Assembly: GCA_947498355.1 (NCBI GenBank)
Contig: CANMKA010000036.1
Coordinates: 1-35,650, forward strand
From: an uncultured Paraglaciecola sp.
Lineage (GTDB): Bacteria; Pseudomonadota; Gammaproteobacteria; Enterobacterales; Alteromonadaceae
DNA length: 35,650 nucleotides
Direction: 5' to 3'
Under the pieces are notes generated by a model that saw only the letters and a program-made list of their open reading frames with translations, had not been told where the DNA came from and searched no databases. The position numbers and the translations under genes are program-made. This document shows positions 16,346 to 24,988 of this stretch, in pieces. Position 1 is the first letter of the stretch. Each line of letters opens with the position of its first letter.

Positions 16346-17509
16346 TTAAGCTTCCTCTGTCATGGCTGAAGCCAGATTTAGATTTTGATTCGATAACAGT
16401 TTTTCAGTGAACATTGCCCCTCGCCAACCATTAATTAAATCTGGGACTAAGCCATGTAAGCGCGTTTCATCTTGGTCAAACCAACACCATTTAATTAACT
16501 GATTAACCTGTTTTTTTGAGCCTACTAACTCGATGGGGATGTGCTTAGTATCAGCGATGTTTTGACAAATTGTTTTAATACTCGCCACCGTATTTTTATA
16601 GGCATCATAATCCGTGAGGCGCTCAACTCGAGGCGGAAATTGGCTAGGATCTGCCTGCTGAGCTTGGTTCACTATTTCCAAAAGTTCGTCACCATGGATC
16701 CGCACTTCATGATGGCCCATGCCTTGAATATTCGATAAGGCTTGCTTAGTTTGTGGTTGCAGCTTGGCAATGTTCCACAAATTTTGCTCCTTCACAACAA
16801 AGTTTAGCGCCATGTCTTTAGCCCGGGCACGGTTAAGTCGCCATTTAGCCAACATTTGTAACAGATACAAAGACCGACCACTGAGCTTCCAATTATTTTT
16901 AAACCCTAAATAAGCATATTCAGGCAAAGCGGCTGTGCATTTTTTCGTTGCCAAAAGTGCCATTTCAGAATACACCCAGTCCAACTTATTTTGTGCATTA
17001 ACCTGCCCTAAAAGCGTCGGGTAAAGGTCAAACAAAAACCACACATCGTTTGCCGCATACTCTAGCTGCTGACTACTCAATGGCCTTGCCAACCAATCAG
17101 TACGAGACTCGCCTTTATCGAGCACTTCGCCAAGCATAGTTTCGACTAACTTTGCATAGCCTAGAGATGTCCCCATACCCACTAAACTCGCAGCAAACTG
17201 AGTATCAAATACGGGGCTAGGTACCAAACCATATGCATGCCAAAATGTCTCCAAATCTTCAGAGCAAGAATGAAGTACTTTTACGACCTTTTGATTCGTG
17301 AGTAAGGCTTTTAGGCTTGAGCAATCATCAATAGCGAGAGGATCAACCAACACTAGGCTTCTACCATCGTAAATTTGAATTAGCCCTAGTTTGGGATAAA
17401 GGGTACGTGTTCTGACAAATTCAGTATCTACTGCGATGGCTGGTGCACTCGACGCTTGATGGCAAAATTCGTCTAGTGCTTGTTGGTTGTTTACGTAGGT
17501 ATATTGCAT
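16346..17509 (-). CDS. rnd: Ribonuclease D
   Basis: 3'-5' exoribonuclease of the DEDD family that matures tRNA and other stable RNA. The exonuclease motifs are AVDTEFVRT (Exo I), LHSCSEDLETF (Exo II) and YAANDVWFLFDLY (Exo III); HRDC-type helical domains follow (about 205-375). 387 residues from the ATG at 17509, which has an AGGAAAG ribosome site. A TTG five codons upstream also opens the frame but would place that ribosome site inside the gene, so it is rejected. First gene of a five-gene operon, starting beyond the fadD terminator. Confidence 0.96.
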   Translation of the reverse strand: MQYTYVNNQQALDEFCHQASSAPAIAVDTEFVRTRTLYPKLGLIQIYDGRSLVLVDPLAIDDCSSLKALLTNQKVVKVLHSCSEDLETFWHAYGLVPSPVFDTQFAASLVGMGTSLGYAKLVETMLGEVLDKGESRTDWLARPLSSQQLEYAANDVWFLFDLYPTLLGQVNAQNKLDWVYSEMALLATKKCTAALPEYAYLGFKNNWKLSGRSLYLLQMLAKWRLNRARAKDMALNFVVKEQNLWNIAKLQPQTKQALSNIQGMGHHEVRIHGDELLEIVNQAQQADPSQFPPRVERLTDYDAYKNTVASIKTICQNIADTKHIPIELVGSKKQVNQLIKWCWFDQDETRLHGLVPDLINGWRGAMFTEKLLSNQNLNLASAMTEEA

Positions 17510-17525
17510 GTCTTTCCTGTGCAAT

Positions 17526-17549
17526 AAAAAACCGGCGAGGCCGGCTTTT
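17526..17549 (-). terminator. Terminator of fadD, possibly bidirectional
   Basis: CCGGC/GCCGG arms (17532-17536/17540-17544) with a GAG loop, preceded by a run of A and followed by TTTT on the plus strand. On the minus strand it is followed by six T, 38 bases after the fadD stop and just before rnd. Good intrinsic terminator for fadD; readthrough would still reach rnd. Confidence 0.85.
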
Positions 17550-17587
17550 CAATCAATTACAAACACAAACCACCAATTGCTGCGCGT

Positions 17588-19243
17588 TTAGTGTTCTCTA
17601 AGCTCTCTTCTGAGTATTTTACCAACATTACTTTTAGGAAGCTCGTCTCTAAACTCAATTTTTTTAGGTATCTTATATCCAGTTAGGTGTTTGCGACAAT
17701 GTTCAATAAGGTCTTGTTCGGTTAAACCTTGAGATTTTTTCACAACAAAAACTTTAACTAATTCTCCACTTGCCTCGTGAGGCACACCTATGGCTGCCGC
17801 TTCGAGTACGTCTGGATGCAAAGCCACTACTTCTTCAATCTCATTAGGAAACACATTAAAACCTGATACTAAAATAACATCTTTCTTTCTATCAACAATG
17901 TAAAAGCGTCCGAGCTCGTCGCACTTGGCAATATCGCCAGTAGCTAACCACCCATCTTTAATCACCTCAGCCGTGGCGTCGGGTCGATTAAAGTAACCTT
18001 GCATGACGTTTGGCCCTTTAACTAACATTTCACCTGGCTGACCGGCAGCGACTTCGGCCCCCTGTTCATCAACTAACTTAATATCTACCGAAGGAACAGG
18101 AAACCCAATAGAGCCGTTATACTCCACAGTATTGACTGGGTTAACTGTGACCACAGGAGCACATTCAGTCAATCCATAGCCCTCAAGCAAAACATGACCC
18201 GTTACCGCTTTCCATCTTTCGGCTACCCCTCTTTGTACCGCCGCGCCGCCGCCTAACGTGAATTTCATATCCTTAAAATTTAGCTTTTCGAACCCTGGCG
18301 TATTCAATAAACCATTGAATAAGGTATTAACCCCAATCAACACATTGAACGGGTATTTGGCAATTTCAGACACAAACCCAGGTAAATCTCGGGGATTAGT
18401 GATCAACAAGTTTTGGCAGCCTAATTTTAGAAAGGTCAGGCAATTAACCGTTAGCGCGAAAATGTGGTAAAGCGGCAATGCTGTGATCACAAAGTCTTTA
18501 CCGTCATCAATAATTGGCCTCAGACATTCAGAACACTGCTCCAAATTAGCTAGCATGTTTCTGTGGGTAAGCACTGCCCCTTTTGAAACACCTGTAGTGC
18601 CACCTGTGTATTGCAAAAAGGCTACTTGGTTATTATCGAGCTCGGGTCTGACATATTGCCCAGACGCACCTAATTTCAAGGCATCGCTAAAACGCACCGC
18701 TTGCGGTAAATGATATGTGGGAACCATTTTTTTTACATATTTAACTACCGCATTCGTCAATATTCGTTTAACTGGGTTAAGCATATCCCCCAAAGATGTA
18801 GTGATCACATGCTTAACCTGAGTTTTGTCAATTACCTCTGACAATACATGGGCAAAGTTGTCTACAATAACAATCCCTTTGGCTTGAGAATCAATCAGTT
18901 GGTGGGCGAGTTCTCTTGGGGTGTATAAAGGATTGACGTTAACTACCACTAAGCCTGCTCGCAAAATTCCAAATAACGCAATAGGGTATTGAAGCAGGTT
19001 AGGCATCATGACTGCGACTGCATCTCCGGCAACCAATCCACGTGACTGTAAATAGCTAGCAAATTGTAGGCTTAGTTGGTCAAGCTCAGAAAACGAAATT
19101 GATTTTCCCATATTGATGTAACAAGTTTGGTCGGCAAACCGACTAACCGATTGTTCAAATACATCAACTAACGAACTGTAGCTATCAGGATCAATCTCTG
19201 TTGCAACTTTCGGCGGGTAGTGCTCCAACCATATTTTTTCCAT
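17588..19243 (-). CDS. fadD: Long-chain fatty acid-CoA ligase
   Basis: Activates fatty acids to acyl-CoA through an acyl-adenylate, and couples this to uptake across the membrane. 551 residues against about 561 in E. coli FadD. The AMP-binding P-loop is YTGGTTGVSKGAVLTHRN, followed by GYGLTECAPV, GWLATGDIAK and DRKKDVILVSGFNVFPNEIE, all typical of the family, and a C-terminal lysine motif near GKILRRELR. It has its own promoter region after the slp terminator, with a direct repeat at 19292-19309. Order rnd-fadD-slp matches E. coli. Likely repressed by FadR. Confidence 0.97.
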   Translation of the reverse strand: MEKIWLEHYPPKVATEIDPDSYSSLVDVFEQSVSRFADQTCYINMGKSISFSELDQLSLQFASYLQSRGLVAGDAVAVMMPNLLQYPIALFGILRAGLVVVNVNPLYTPRELAHQLIDSQAKGIVIVDNFAHVLSEVIDKTQVKHVITTSLGDMLNPVKRILTNAVVKYVKKMVPTYHLPQAVRFSDALKLGASGQYVRPELDNNQVAFLQYTGGTTGVSKGAVLTHRNMLANLEQCSECLRPIIDDGKDFVITALPLYHIFALTVNCLTFLKLGCQNLLITNPRDLPGFVSEIAKYPFNVLIGVNTLFNGLLNTPGFEKLNFKDMKFTLGGGAAVQRGVAERWKAVTGHVLLEGYGLTECAPVVTVNPVNTVEYNGSIGFPVPSVDIKLVDEQGAEVAAGQPGEMLVKGPNVMQGYFNRPDATAEVIKDGWLATGDIAKCDELGRFYIVDRKKDVILVSGFNVFPNEIEEVVALHPDVLEAAAIGVPHEASGELVKVFVVKKSQGLTEQDLIEHCRKHLTGYKIPKKIEFRDELPKSNVGKILRRELREH

Positions 19244-19291
19244 GCTTACTCCAAACCAAGTTTACCAATTCACATCAAACACTTTGTTCAC

Positions 19292-19309
19292 TATAGACAA
19301 GTATAGACA
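19292..19309. promoter_or_regulatory. Tandem 8-bp repeat upstream of fadD
   Basis: TATAGACA occurs at 19292-19299 and again at 19302-19309, ten bases apart, so both copies face the same side of the helix. It lies 49 to 66 bases upstream of the fadD start and next to the slp terminator. It may overlap the fadD promoter (TATACT and TATAGT on the minus strand) or be a regulator site. It is not the FadR consensus. Confidence 0.35.
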
Positions 19310-19310
19310 C

Positions 19311-19334
19311 AAAAAAGCGGCAATAATCTGCCGC
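19311..19334 (-). terminator. Terminator of the slp-type gene
   Basis: On the minus strand GCGGCA/TGCCGC arms (19329-19334 and 19317-19322) with a 6-base loop are followed by six T. It lies 73 bases past the lipoprotein stop and separates that gene from fadD. Confidence 0.88.
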
Positions 19335-19406
19335 CTTAATAACCAAAGCTTGTCATTACTGCAGCATATTGCCGCTAACGTTCTTTAAAAGCTATATCAA
19401 CCGCAA

Positions 19407-20030
19407 CTATTTTACGTCTCGAACGGTTTGAACCTTTTTTTGCATATTATTTGCTCTGTTCTGTGTGCGGTTACCGTGAGCACTATGTACAGAGTGGTTA
19501 GAGCGAATAATTAGCCGTCTATGATACGGGAAAGGATAACGGTTAAACCAGTAATCGTGGGGCCAAACGTGAACTGAACTCACATTCACTCTATCTAGTT
19601 TTTTCCATAAATAATGGTTAGTTACCGCAACACTTGGAAAAACATATTCATGTTCACCCACCAAACCTTTTTCTAATGCTTGTAGGTTACCTGTCACGGT
19701 AACTAAACGACCCTGTTGATAGACCATAGGATCTAAGAAGCCTTTTACGTATAAACGAAAACGCCCCATACTTTCATCAGACACTTGAGGGCGCCCGTAA
19801 TTCGCCAGAGGGTAATGCACCATCTCCAGCAGCGTCCCATCTTTTTTGTTTTCTATTTTGGCGATTGCACCACCCCAACGAACTTGTTTGCCCTGCACAG
19901 CATCTGCTTTAGATGCCGCATCTTGGTAGCTGACCAAAGCATCTGGCTCTGCTACTTTTAAAGGATCAGGGAAACTTGCACAACCCACCAGAAAAAGCAC
20001 ACTTACAATTAAACTCGAACGTAAAAACAT
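19407..20030 (-). CDS. Slp family outer-membrane lipoprotein (YeaY-like)
   Basis: 207 residues. A signal peptide ends in the lipobox LVGC (Cys17), and the conserved Slp-domain stretches are seen (GKQVRWGGAIAKIENKKDGT, FLDPMVYQQGRLVTVTGNL, YVFPSVAV, YLWK). The family is starvation-inducible; E. coli YeaY lies next to fadD as here. A basic His/Asn/Arg-rich tail (about 170-207) follows the Slp domain. ATG with a GAGGTG ribosome site. A strong terminator ends the unit. Confidence 0.9.
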   Translation of the reverse strand: MFLRSSLIVSVLFLVGCASFPDPLKVAEPDALVSYQDAASKADAVQGKQVRWGGAIAKIENKKDGTLLEMVHYPLANYGRPQVSDESMGRFRLYVKGFLDPMVYQQGRLVTVTGNLQALEKGLVGEHEYVFPSVAVTNHYLWKKLDRVNVSSVHVWPHDYWFNRYPFPYHRRLIIRSNHSVHSAHGNRTQNRANNMQKKVQTVRDVK

Positions 20031-20102
20031 AATTCACCTCAACGCTTAGATATACGACCATACTAACCGAACAAAATAGAGATTGCGCTAATCCGTCTAC
20101 CT

Positions 20103-20411
20103 TTAGGCAAAAGTATCAACACCCAGAAGTAGCTGGATATTTTGCCTCTGTTGGTCTTTTTCGACACTTTCATAAGTGGCGATGGCCTGAAGCTCATGCA
20201 GACTACTTGTATTAGTAGACTGGGCTTTTCGGCTAAAAGTTTCAGCTTTTTTTAGAGATTCTTCTGTACCTGCGCGAACCACGGATACCGCAGAGGAAGG
20301 AGACCGCGTTTGTGGATCAAGGTTAACAACTGCCCGACTAGGCTTGTCACCAGATGTTTGATTAACATCAAGTGTTCTTAAGCGTGTTGAAGAGAGGGCA
20401 TCGAACGACAA
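20103..20411 (-). CDS. Small hypothetical protein
   Basis: About 102 residues, soluble, with a Ser/Thr/Pro-rich low-complexity first half and a helical, Gln-rich end (AIATYESVEKDQQRQNIQLL then GVDTFA). No family recognised. The frame has no ATG at its head. A TTG at 20411 has an AAGGA site about nine bases upstream; a TTG three codons earlier (20420) leaves almost no spacing. It lies between slp and tsaB, which are neighbours in E. coli, and could be cotranscribed with tsaB from 162 bases upstream. Confidence 0.6.
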   Translation of the reverse strand: MSFDALSSTRLRTLDVNQTSGDKPSRAVVNLDPQTRSPSSAVSVVRAGTEESLKKAETFSRKAQSTNTSSLHELQAIATYESVEKDQQRQNIQLLLGVDTFA

Positions 20412-20582
20412 ATTAAACAATCCTTACATGTGAATGGGGCCACACTAACTTGTCAGCCATAGTTAGCCATTCCCACATTTAATACCAGAACCAATTAATA
20501 CAAAAAGTAGTTCATACAAGAATTATTCCACTTATTTTTAACGCACTCTTGAGGGCTATCAGTCCTTACTCTTCAAAGCTTG

Positions 20583-21278
20583 CTATTCACGGCCGGGAAG
20601 CTTCTTCCATGTAACCTTATCTCGCAAATAGACAGGTTCAATTTCGTCAACACACGTAGCCATATTGTGGCTGATCGCGAGCTTAGCTAAGGGCAACATG
20701 AATTTGGCGTCTGGATAACGTATCTCGCTGGATAAGCCTGTTCCTTGAACTTTGGCCATTTGTGGGTAAGCTTCCCAACCTGTACCTGCTGTGCAAAATT
20801 CAGTGGTTTTAGGCAACAACTGAGAGGCATCTTCTGGTGGTAATACCTGCTCTTCACCTAATAAAACCGCCACGCCATCCTCTAAAGCATACTGTCCAAA
20901 ATAAACTTCAGCCATACGTGCATCAATAGCAACAGCAGCAGAGGTAAGTGCTACGTACTGAGGTTGAGTTAATACCTGCTGAGCCATGGCTGCTAGGGTC
21001 GATACCCCAACTACTTTTAAGTCAGTGCCTAAACCTAACCCTTGAATAATGCCGGTAGCTATTCGAACTCCGGTAAAGCTGCCCGGCCCGCGGCCAAATC
21101 CGAGGTAGTCCAAGTCTGAGAGTTGGATCCCCGATTGACCAAGGACTTGGTCAATCATAGGCAGTATGCGTTGACTATGTTGCTGGGGACATATTTCAAA
21201 CTGGTTATAGATCTGTCCGTTAACCTCAAGTGCAACAGAGCATGCTTCAGTTGCGGTATCAATTACTAATAAATTCAT
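20583..21278 (-). CDS. tsaB: tRNA threonylcarbamoyladenosine biosynthesis protein TsaB
   Basis: Partner of TsaD and TsaE in making the t6A37 modification of ANN-decoding tRNAs. 231 residues of ASKHA fold: the first strand and loop MNLLVIDTATEACSVAL and the helix GRGPGSFTGVRIATGI are diagnostic. Its ATG overlaps the yoaA stop (ATGA), so the two are translationally coupled, as in E. coli where yoaA and tsaB are neighbours. Essential in most bacteria. Confidence 0.96.
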   Translation of the reverse strand: MNLLVIDTATEACSVALEVNGQIYNQFEICPQQHSQRILPMIDQVLGQSGIQLSDLDYLGFGRGPGSFTGVRIATGIIQGLGLGTDLKVVGVSTLAAMAQQVLTQPQYVALTSAAVAIDARMAEVYFGQYALEDGVAVLLGEEQVLPPEDASQLLPKTTEFCTAGTGWEAYPQMAKVQGTGLSSEIRYPDAKFMLPLAKLAISHNMATCVDEIEPVYLRDKVTWKKLPGRE

Positions 21279-23206
21279 GATTCGGTAGCCTTAGCGTGAA
21301 TTTGCTCCAAAAAGTCCGTTACTTTTTGTAAGCTTCGTGTTCTGTGCATATTGGGTAAACTCCCCATAAATATTTTTCCGTAGTCTTTCGTCACTAAACG
21401 ATTATCGCAAATGACTAACACCCCTTTGTCTTGCTCATCTCGAATTAACCGCCCTGCTCCTTGCTTTAACGCAATAGCAGCTTGCGGGATTTGTAACTGA
21501 GCAAAAGGATTGCCCCCGTGTTTGCGACAATCTTCAATACGAGCTTGCAATAAAGGGTCATCAGGAGAGGCAAAAGGTAATTTGTCGATAAGCACACAGG
21601 TCAAATCTTCCCCTCTTACATCTACCCCTTCCCAAAATGCGCCCGTTCCAAGCAATACTGCGTCTTTTTCATTCAAATAGCGTTCAAGTAAGGCTCGCTT
21701 GGTAGTGGTGCCTTGAACGAGTATTGGATTATCTACCTTGTCTTCCAGCTTGGCCGCAATTGCCCGTAAAGTTGCATGGCTGGTAAATAATAAGAAACAT
21801 CGTCCTTTACTCGCTTTGACTAACTTGATCGAGATATCCAATAAAGTATCACGCATGTTCCGTGCGTTAGGCTCAGGTAAAAAACGAGGTACGCACAAAA
21901 TCGCCTGGTTGGGGTAGTCGAAAGGGCTGTCTAAATGCAAGGTTTTTGCATCATTTAAGCCCATTTGCCGCTGAAAATGGGTAAAACCGTGGTCAACCAT
22001 CAAGGTTGCAGAAGTAAATACCCAAGCCCGTTTAGGCTCAGACACAAAACGCTCAAACTTTTTTGCGATACTCAAAGGGGTAAGATGAAGCACAATATGG
22101 CGCTGGGTAGTTTCGTACCATAAGCTTACACCTTTGAGTTCGGTGTCGGTTAAACGGCTTAATTTAGTTTTAGCCTCACATACCCGCTCAAAAATGTTGT
22201 CTAAGTCCTTATCGCGGCCAACGTGTAATTTAATGACTTCGTATAGAACAGATAAAGCGTCCGTTAATTTTGCGATTTCACTCTGAACCTCTTCTCTGTG
22301 TAACTTTTCACGCCAGTTTCCTTTTTCTACCTGCTCGGGAAACAGCATACGTAAATCAGCAGAGATCAACTTGCACTTTTCAGCCACACTATGCAGCTGT
22401 TTAGCATCTTTAAGCGATGTACGGTACACCACTTCAATGTCCCGACTTAAATCATGAATTTGTCGACTCGAGAGACTTTCACCAAAATATTCACTGGCGA
22501 TCTCTGGTATTTGATGAGCCTCATCGAACACCACTAGGTCCGCTTCGGGGATCAGTTCGCCAAAGCCTGTATCTTTAAGGGCCATGTCGGCAAAGAATAA
22601 ATGATGATTTACTACAACTATATCGGCGTCGAGGGCTTTACGTCTGGCTTTCACCATGTAGCAGTCTTCGTAATCGGGGCAATCTTTACCTAAACAGCTA
22701 TCAGCCGTAGACGTGACAAAAGGCAAAACTTTGGCATTTTCCGCCAAACTTTTCATATCACCCATATCACCAGATTTGGTCGTCGAAGCCCATTCTCTAA
22801 CCGAAGTAAATTCAGACAAGGTGCTTCTATCAAGTAGGGTATTATTACCGCCATGCTGCCTGAGCCTATGTAAGCATAAATAGTTAGCTCGGCCTTTTAG
22901 CAATGCCGTCTTTCGATTTGAACCCAAGGCACGCTTAACTACAGGTAAATCTCGATGAAATAATTGCTCTTGTAGATTTTTGGTGCCTGTAGAGACAATT
23001 GTTTTTTTGTCTGATTGCATAGCTGGCACCAAATAGGCAAAGGTTTTACCTGTGCCTGTACCAGCCTCAACAATCAGCGGATGTTTTTTATCAATGGCTT
23101 GCTCTACCGCAATCGCCATATCTGTTTGCGCCTGACGGGGTCGAAAGCCCTCAATGGCTTGAGACAACTTTCCACTGTTTGAAAACAAGACTGCACTTTT
23201 TGACAT
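21275..23206 (-). CDS. yoaA: YoaA/DinG-type ATP-dependent DNA helicase
   Basis: Superfamily 2 XPD-like 5'-3' helicase with an Fe-S cluster, 643 residues. Walker A is EAGTGTGKT (47-55). The four cluster cysteines are 111, 171, 176 and 182. The DEAH box is at 228-231 in VVFDEAH, and later motifs include TSATL, GTGAFWEGVDVRGEDL and QGAGRLIRDEQD. Position directly before tsaB identifies it as YoaA rather than DinG. E. coli YoaA acts in repair of stalled forks with the HolC clamp-loader subunit. Divergent from efpL. Confidence 0.94.
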   Translation of the reverse strand: MSKSAVLFSNSGKLSQAIEGFRPRQAQTDMAIAVEQAIDKKHPLIVEAGTGTGKTFAYLVPAMQSDKKTIVSTGTKNLQEQLFHRDLPVVKRALGSNRKTALLKGRANYLCLHRLRQHGGNNTLLDRSTLSEFTSVREWASTTKSGDMGDMKSLAENAKVLPFVTSTADSCLGKDCPDYEDCYMVKARRKALDADIVVVNHHLFFADMALKDTGFGELIPEADLVVFDEAHQIPEIASEYFGESLSSRQIHDLSRDIEVVYRTSLKDAKQLHSVAEKCKLISADLRMLFPEQVEKGNWREKLHREEVQSEIAKLTDALSVLYEVIKLHVGRDKDLDNIFERVCEAKTKLSRLTDTELKGVSLWYETTQRHIVLHLTPLSIAKKFERFVSEPKRAWVFTSATLMVDHGFTHFQRQMGLNDAKTLHLDSPFDYPNQAILCVPRFLPEPNARNMRDTLLDISIKLVKASKGRCFLLFTSHATLRAIAAKLEDKVDNPILVQGTTTKRALLERYLNEKDAVLLGTGAFWEGVDVRGEDLTCVLIDKLPFASPDDPLLQARIEDCRKHGGNPFAQLQIPQAAIALKQGAGRLIRDEQDKGVLVICDNRLVTKDYGKIFMGSLPNMHRTRSLQKVTDFLEQIHAKATES

Positions 23207-23390
23207 ATTTCGCCAGCATCACACGCAACTAAAATCAGCTGCGGATTATGCCAAAATTTACTAAAAGGAACGAGGGCAAACTGCGTAATCCAGCGAAATA
23301 ACCTCCTGTAAAGGTCAAAGATATACGTCAATTCTTGCCTATTTTGTATTGCATGGTATTTTCGTCGACAAATAATTACCGGAGGCCCTG

Positions 23391-23960
23391 ATGCCAAAAG
23401 CAAGTGAGATAAAAAAGAATGCCGCTGTAGAGCACAATGGCAAAGTATATCTTGTAAAAGATATCAATAAATTAACCCCAAGTGGCCGAGCCGGAGCCAG
23501 CTTATATCGTATGCGACTTTACGAAGTAGGCACGGGTGCGAAAGCCGACGAGAGCTTCAAAGCCGACGAAATACTCAATACGGTCGAATTTACTCGCAAT
23601 AAAGTGACATATTCATATCTAGATGGCGACGAGCATGTTTTTATGGATAGCGAAGATTACTCTTCGTACTTTTTACACAAAGACACCATAAGTGAAGAAC
23701 TGATGTTTATCGCGGAAGATACCAAAGGCCTGCAAGCCTTATTGGTTGAAGGTGAGCCAGTAGGTATTGAACTACCCGCTGCGGTTGAGTTAGAAATTAC
23801 GGAAACCGACCCATCAATAAAGGGCGCTTCGGCGAGCGCAAGAACCAAGCCCGCAACTCTAAGCACAGGCTTAGTAGTACAAGTGCCAGAGTACATAGCC
23901 AGCGGTGAAAGAATTAAAGTAAATACGGCAGAAAGCAAATTTATCAGTCGTGCCGACTGA
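23391..23960 (+). CDS. yeiP: Elongation factor P-like protein EfpL (YeiP)
   Basis: EF-P paralogue that relieves ribosome stalling at proline and related motifs. 189 residues with the three-domain EF-P layout. The tip loop TPSGRAGASLY keeps Arg33, equivalent to the key tip arginine of E. coli EfpL, rather than the modified lysine of EF-P. KGASASARTKPATLSTGLVV is the diagnostic C-terminal stretch. A CCGGAGG ribosome site precedes the ATG. A very stable 12-bp hairpin covers the last codons and stop. Confidence 0.96.
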   Translation: MPKASEIKKNAAVEHNGKVYLVKDINKLTPSGRAGASLYRMRLYEVGTGAKADESFKADEILNTVEFTRNKVTYSYLDGDEHVFMDSEDYSSYFLHKDTISEELMFIAEDTKGLQALLVEGEPVGIELPAAVELEITETDPSIKGASASARTKPATLSTGLVVQVPEYIASGERIKVNTAESKFISRAD

Positions 23961-23965
23961 TAAAT
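23939..23965. terminator. 12-bp perfect hairpin over the efpL stop codon
   Basis: ATTTATCAGTCG and CGACTGATAAAT are perfect 12-bp arms around a 3-base loop (TGC). The 3' arm holds the efpL TGA stop (23958-23960). There is no T-run on the plus strand, but it could protect or define the mRNA 3' end. On the minus strand it would lie downstream of the TauE gene, followed by TTTGC. Confidence 0.6.
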
Positions 23966-23974
23966 GACTTACTA

Positions 23975-24012
23975 TTTAACCTGAATTCTAGGCAGCTAGC
24001 GTTCAGGTTAAA
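23975..24012. terminator. Long hairpin over the TauE gene stop codon
   Basis: Perfect 11-bp arms TTTAACCTGAA (23975-23985) and TTCAGGTTAAA (24002-24012), with an inner CTAG/CTAG pair, span the gap between two convergent genes. The right arm includes the TauE-family stop (24008-24010). Probably a shared or mutual transcription end, though no T-run follows on either side. Confidence 0.55.
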
Positions 24013-24904
24013 CAGGCAAAGCCGTAATCCCGAGTACTAATACCCAAGCAGCAAAGAACAATTTGAGCTTTTTAACAGAAAAGTGTAGCACCAAGCGTCT
24101 TGCTAAAATTCCGCCTAATACGGCTCCTAATCCGGCAAATATCACCACAGGCCAATAAACAGCTTGAGTCACAACCAGATGAAATATTACGCCGCCCCAC
24201 ACAGTAAAGGCACTAACAATTACAGCTACGGCGATAGAAAAAGTAACATTAAACCCACGAACAATAAGATACACGGCTAACAACTCACCTACACCAATAG
24301 ATAACCAAGCTGTGATGCCGCCCCCACAATACCCAATACAGCCAATGGCAATCATATCTGCAACTGTTAGCTGTGAACGTATTGGCTTAACCTTGTTAAA
24401 CAAAACCGTCGCAAAGATAGCTAAGGCCAGAAAAATCGAAAACACACCAAAGCCAGTGTGTAAGCTATTAGGGTCGCTAATGTGGGCAAAAACTTGGGGA
24501 GCAAACTGCACCGACCACACACCAAGCAGAGAAAAGGGGGCAGTGATAGCCACTACCTTAAGTAATGATTGCCAATACCCTGCGCCTGGCACTTTCCCTA
24601 AATTAGAAGTATCACTCTGCAACTGTCTGTAGTGGCTAAACCACGTTATCGCACCTGCTGTCATGCCACAGCACTGAATAGCAAAACTGGTGGCTACTGA
24701 GGTTGTAACCGAAAAATCCAATTGATTAAAAAAGGGCATAAACACTACACCGCCGCCCGCTCCAGTAGCATTAGCAAAAATAGCCCCCACTACACCCAAA
24801 AAGGTAAACGCAAAGTAATCTTGAATCAAAGTCAAAGGATCTGGCTGTATCCAAACCACCCCCAGCCACGTAGTCACCACACACAATTTAACAATCAAAG
24901 ACAT
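24008..24904 (-). CDS. TauE/SafE family sulfite-type exporter
   Basis: Predicted inner-membrane permease of the TauE/SafE family (anion or organosulfur export), about 298 residues with roughly eight membrane segments. Family signatures are GAIFANATGAGGGVVFMPFF near the N-terminus and GIGVGELLAVYLI-like repeats in the second half. The frame opens further upstream at TTG (24949), but the ATG at 24904 is preferred; its ribosome site (TAGG) is weak and far. Substrate unknown; a link to the cys operon 2 kb away is only suggestive. Confidence 0.85.
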   Translation of the reverse strand: MSLIVKLCVVTTWLGVVWIQPDPLTLIQDYFAFTFLGVVGAIFANATGAGGGVVFMPFFNQLDFSVTTSVATSFAIQCCGMTAGAITWFSHYRQLQSDTSNLGKVPGAGYWQSLLKVVAITAPFSLLGVWSVQFAPQVFAHISDPNSLHTGFGVFSIFLALAIFATVLFNKVKPIRSQLTVADMIAIGCIGYCGGGITAWLSIGVGELLAVYLIVRGFNVTFSIAVAVIVSAFTVWGGVIFHLVVTQAVYWPVVIFAGLGAVLGGILARRLVLHFSVKKLKLFFAAWVLVLGITALPV

Positions 24905-24988
24905 ACTAAAAACATTACCTATATACTCAACGACTAGGCTTAACACCAAAAACTTACAGTTAGAACTAAAACGTTACTCATACACTGC

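Noticed and set aside
17510..17524. TTG start five codons upstream for rnd
   Set aside because: It places the AGGAAAG ribosome site inside the gene; the ATG at 17509 is better spaced.
20421..20582. Imperfect inverted repeat (TGTGAATGG / CCATTCCCACA) upstream of the small unknown gene
   Set aside because: Interrupted arms and a long spacer; not strong enough to call a site.
23104..23403. 99-codon minus-strand frame spanning the yoaA-efpL gap
   Set aside because: Overlaps the yoaA start in another frame and the efpL start on the other strand; sequence is not protein-like.
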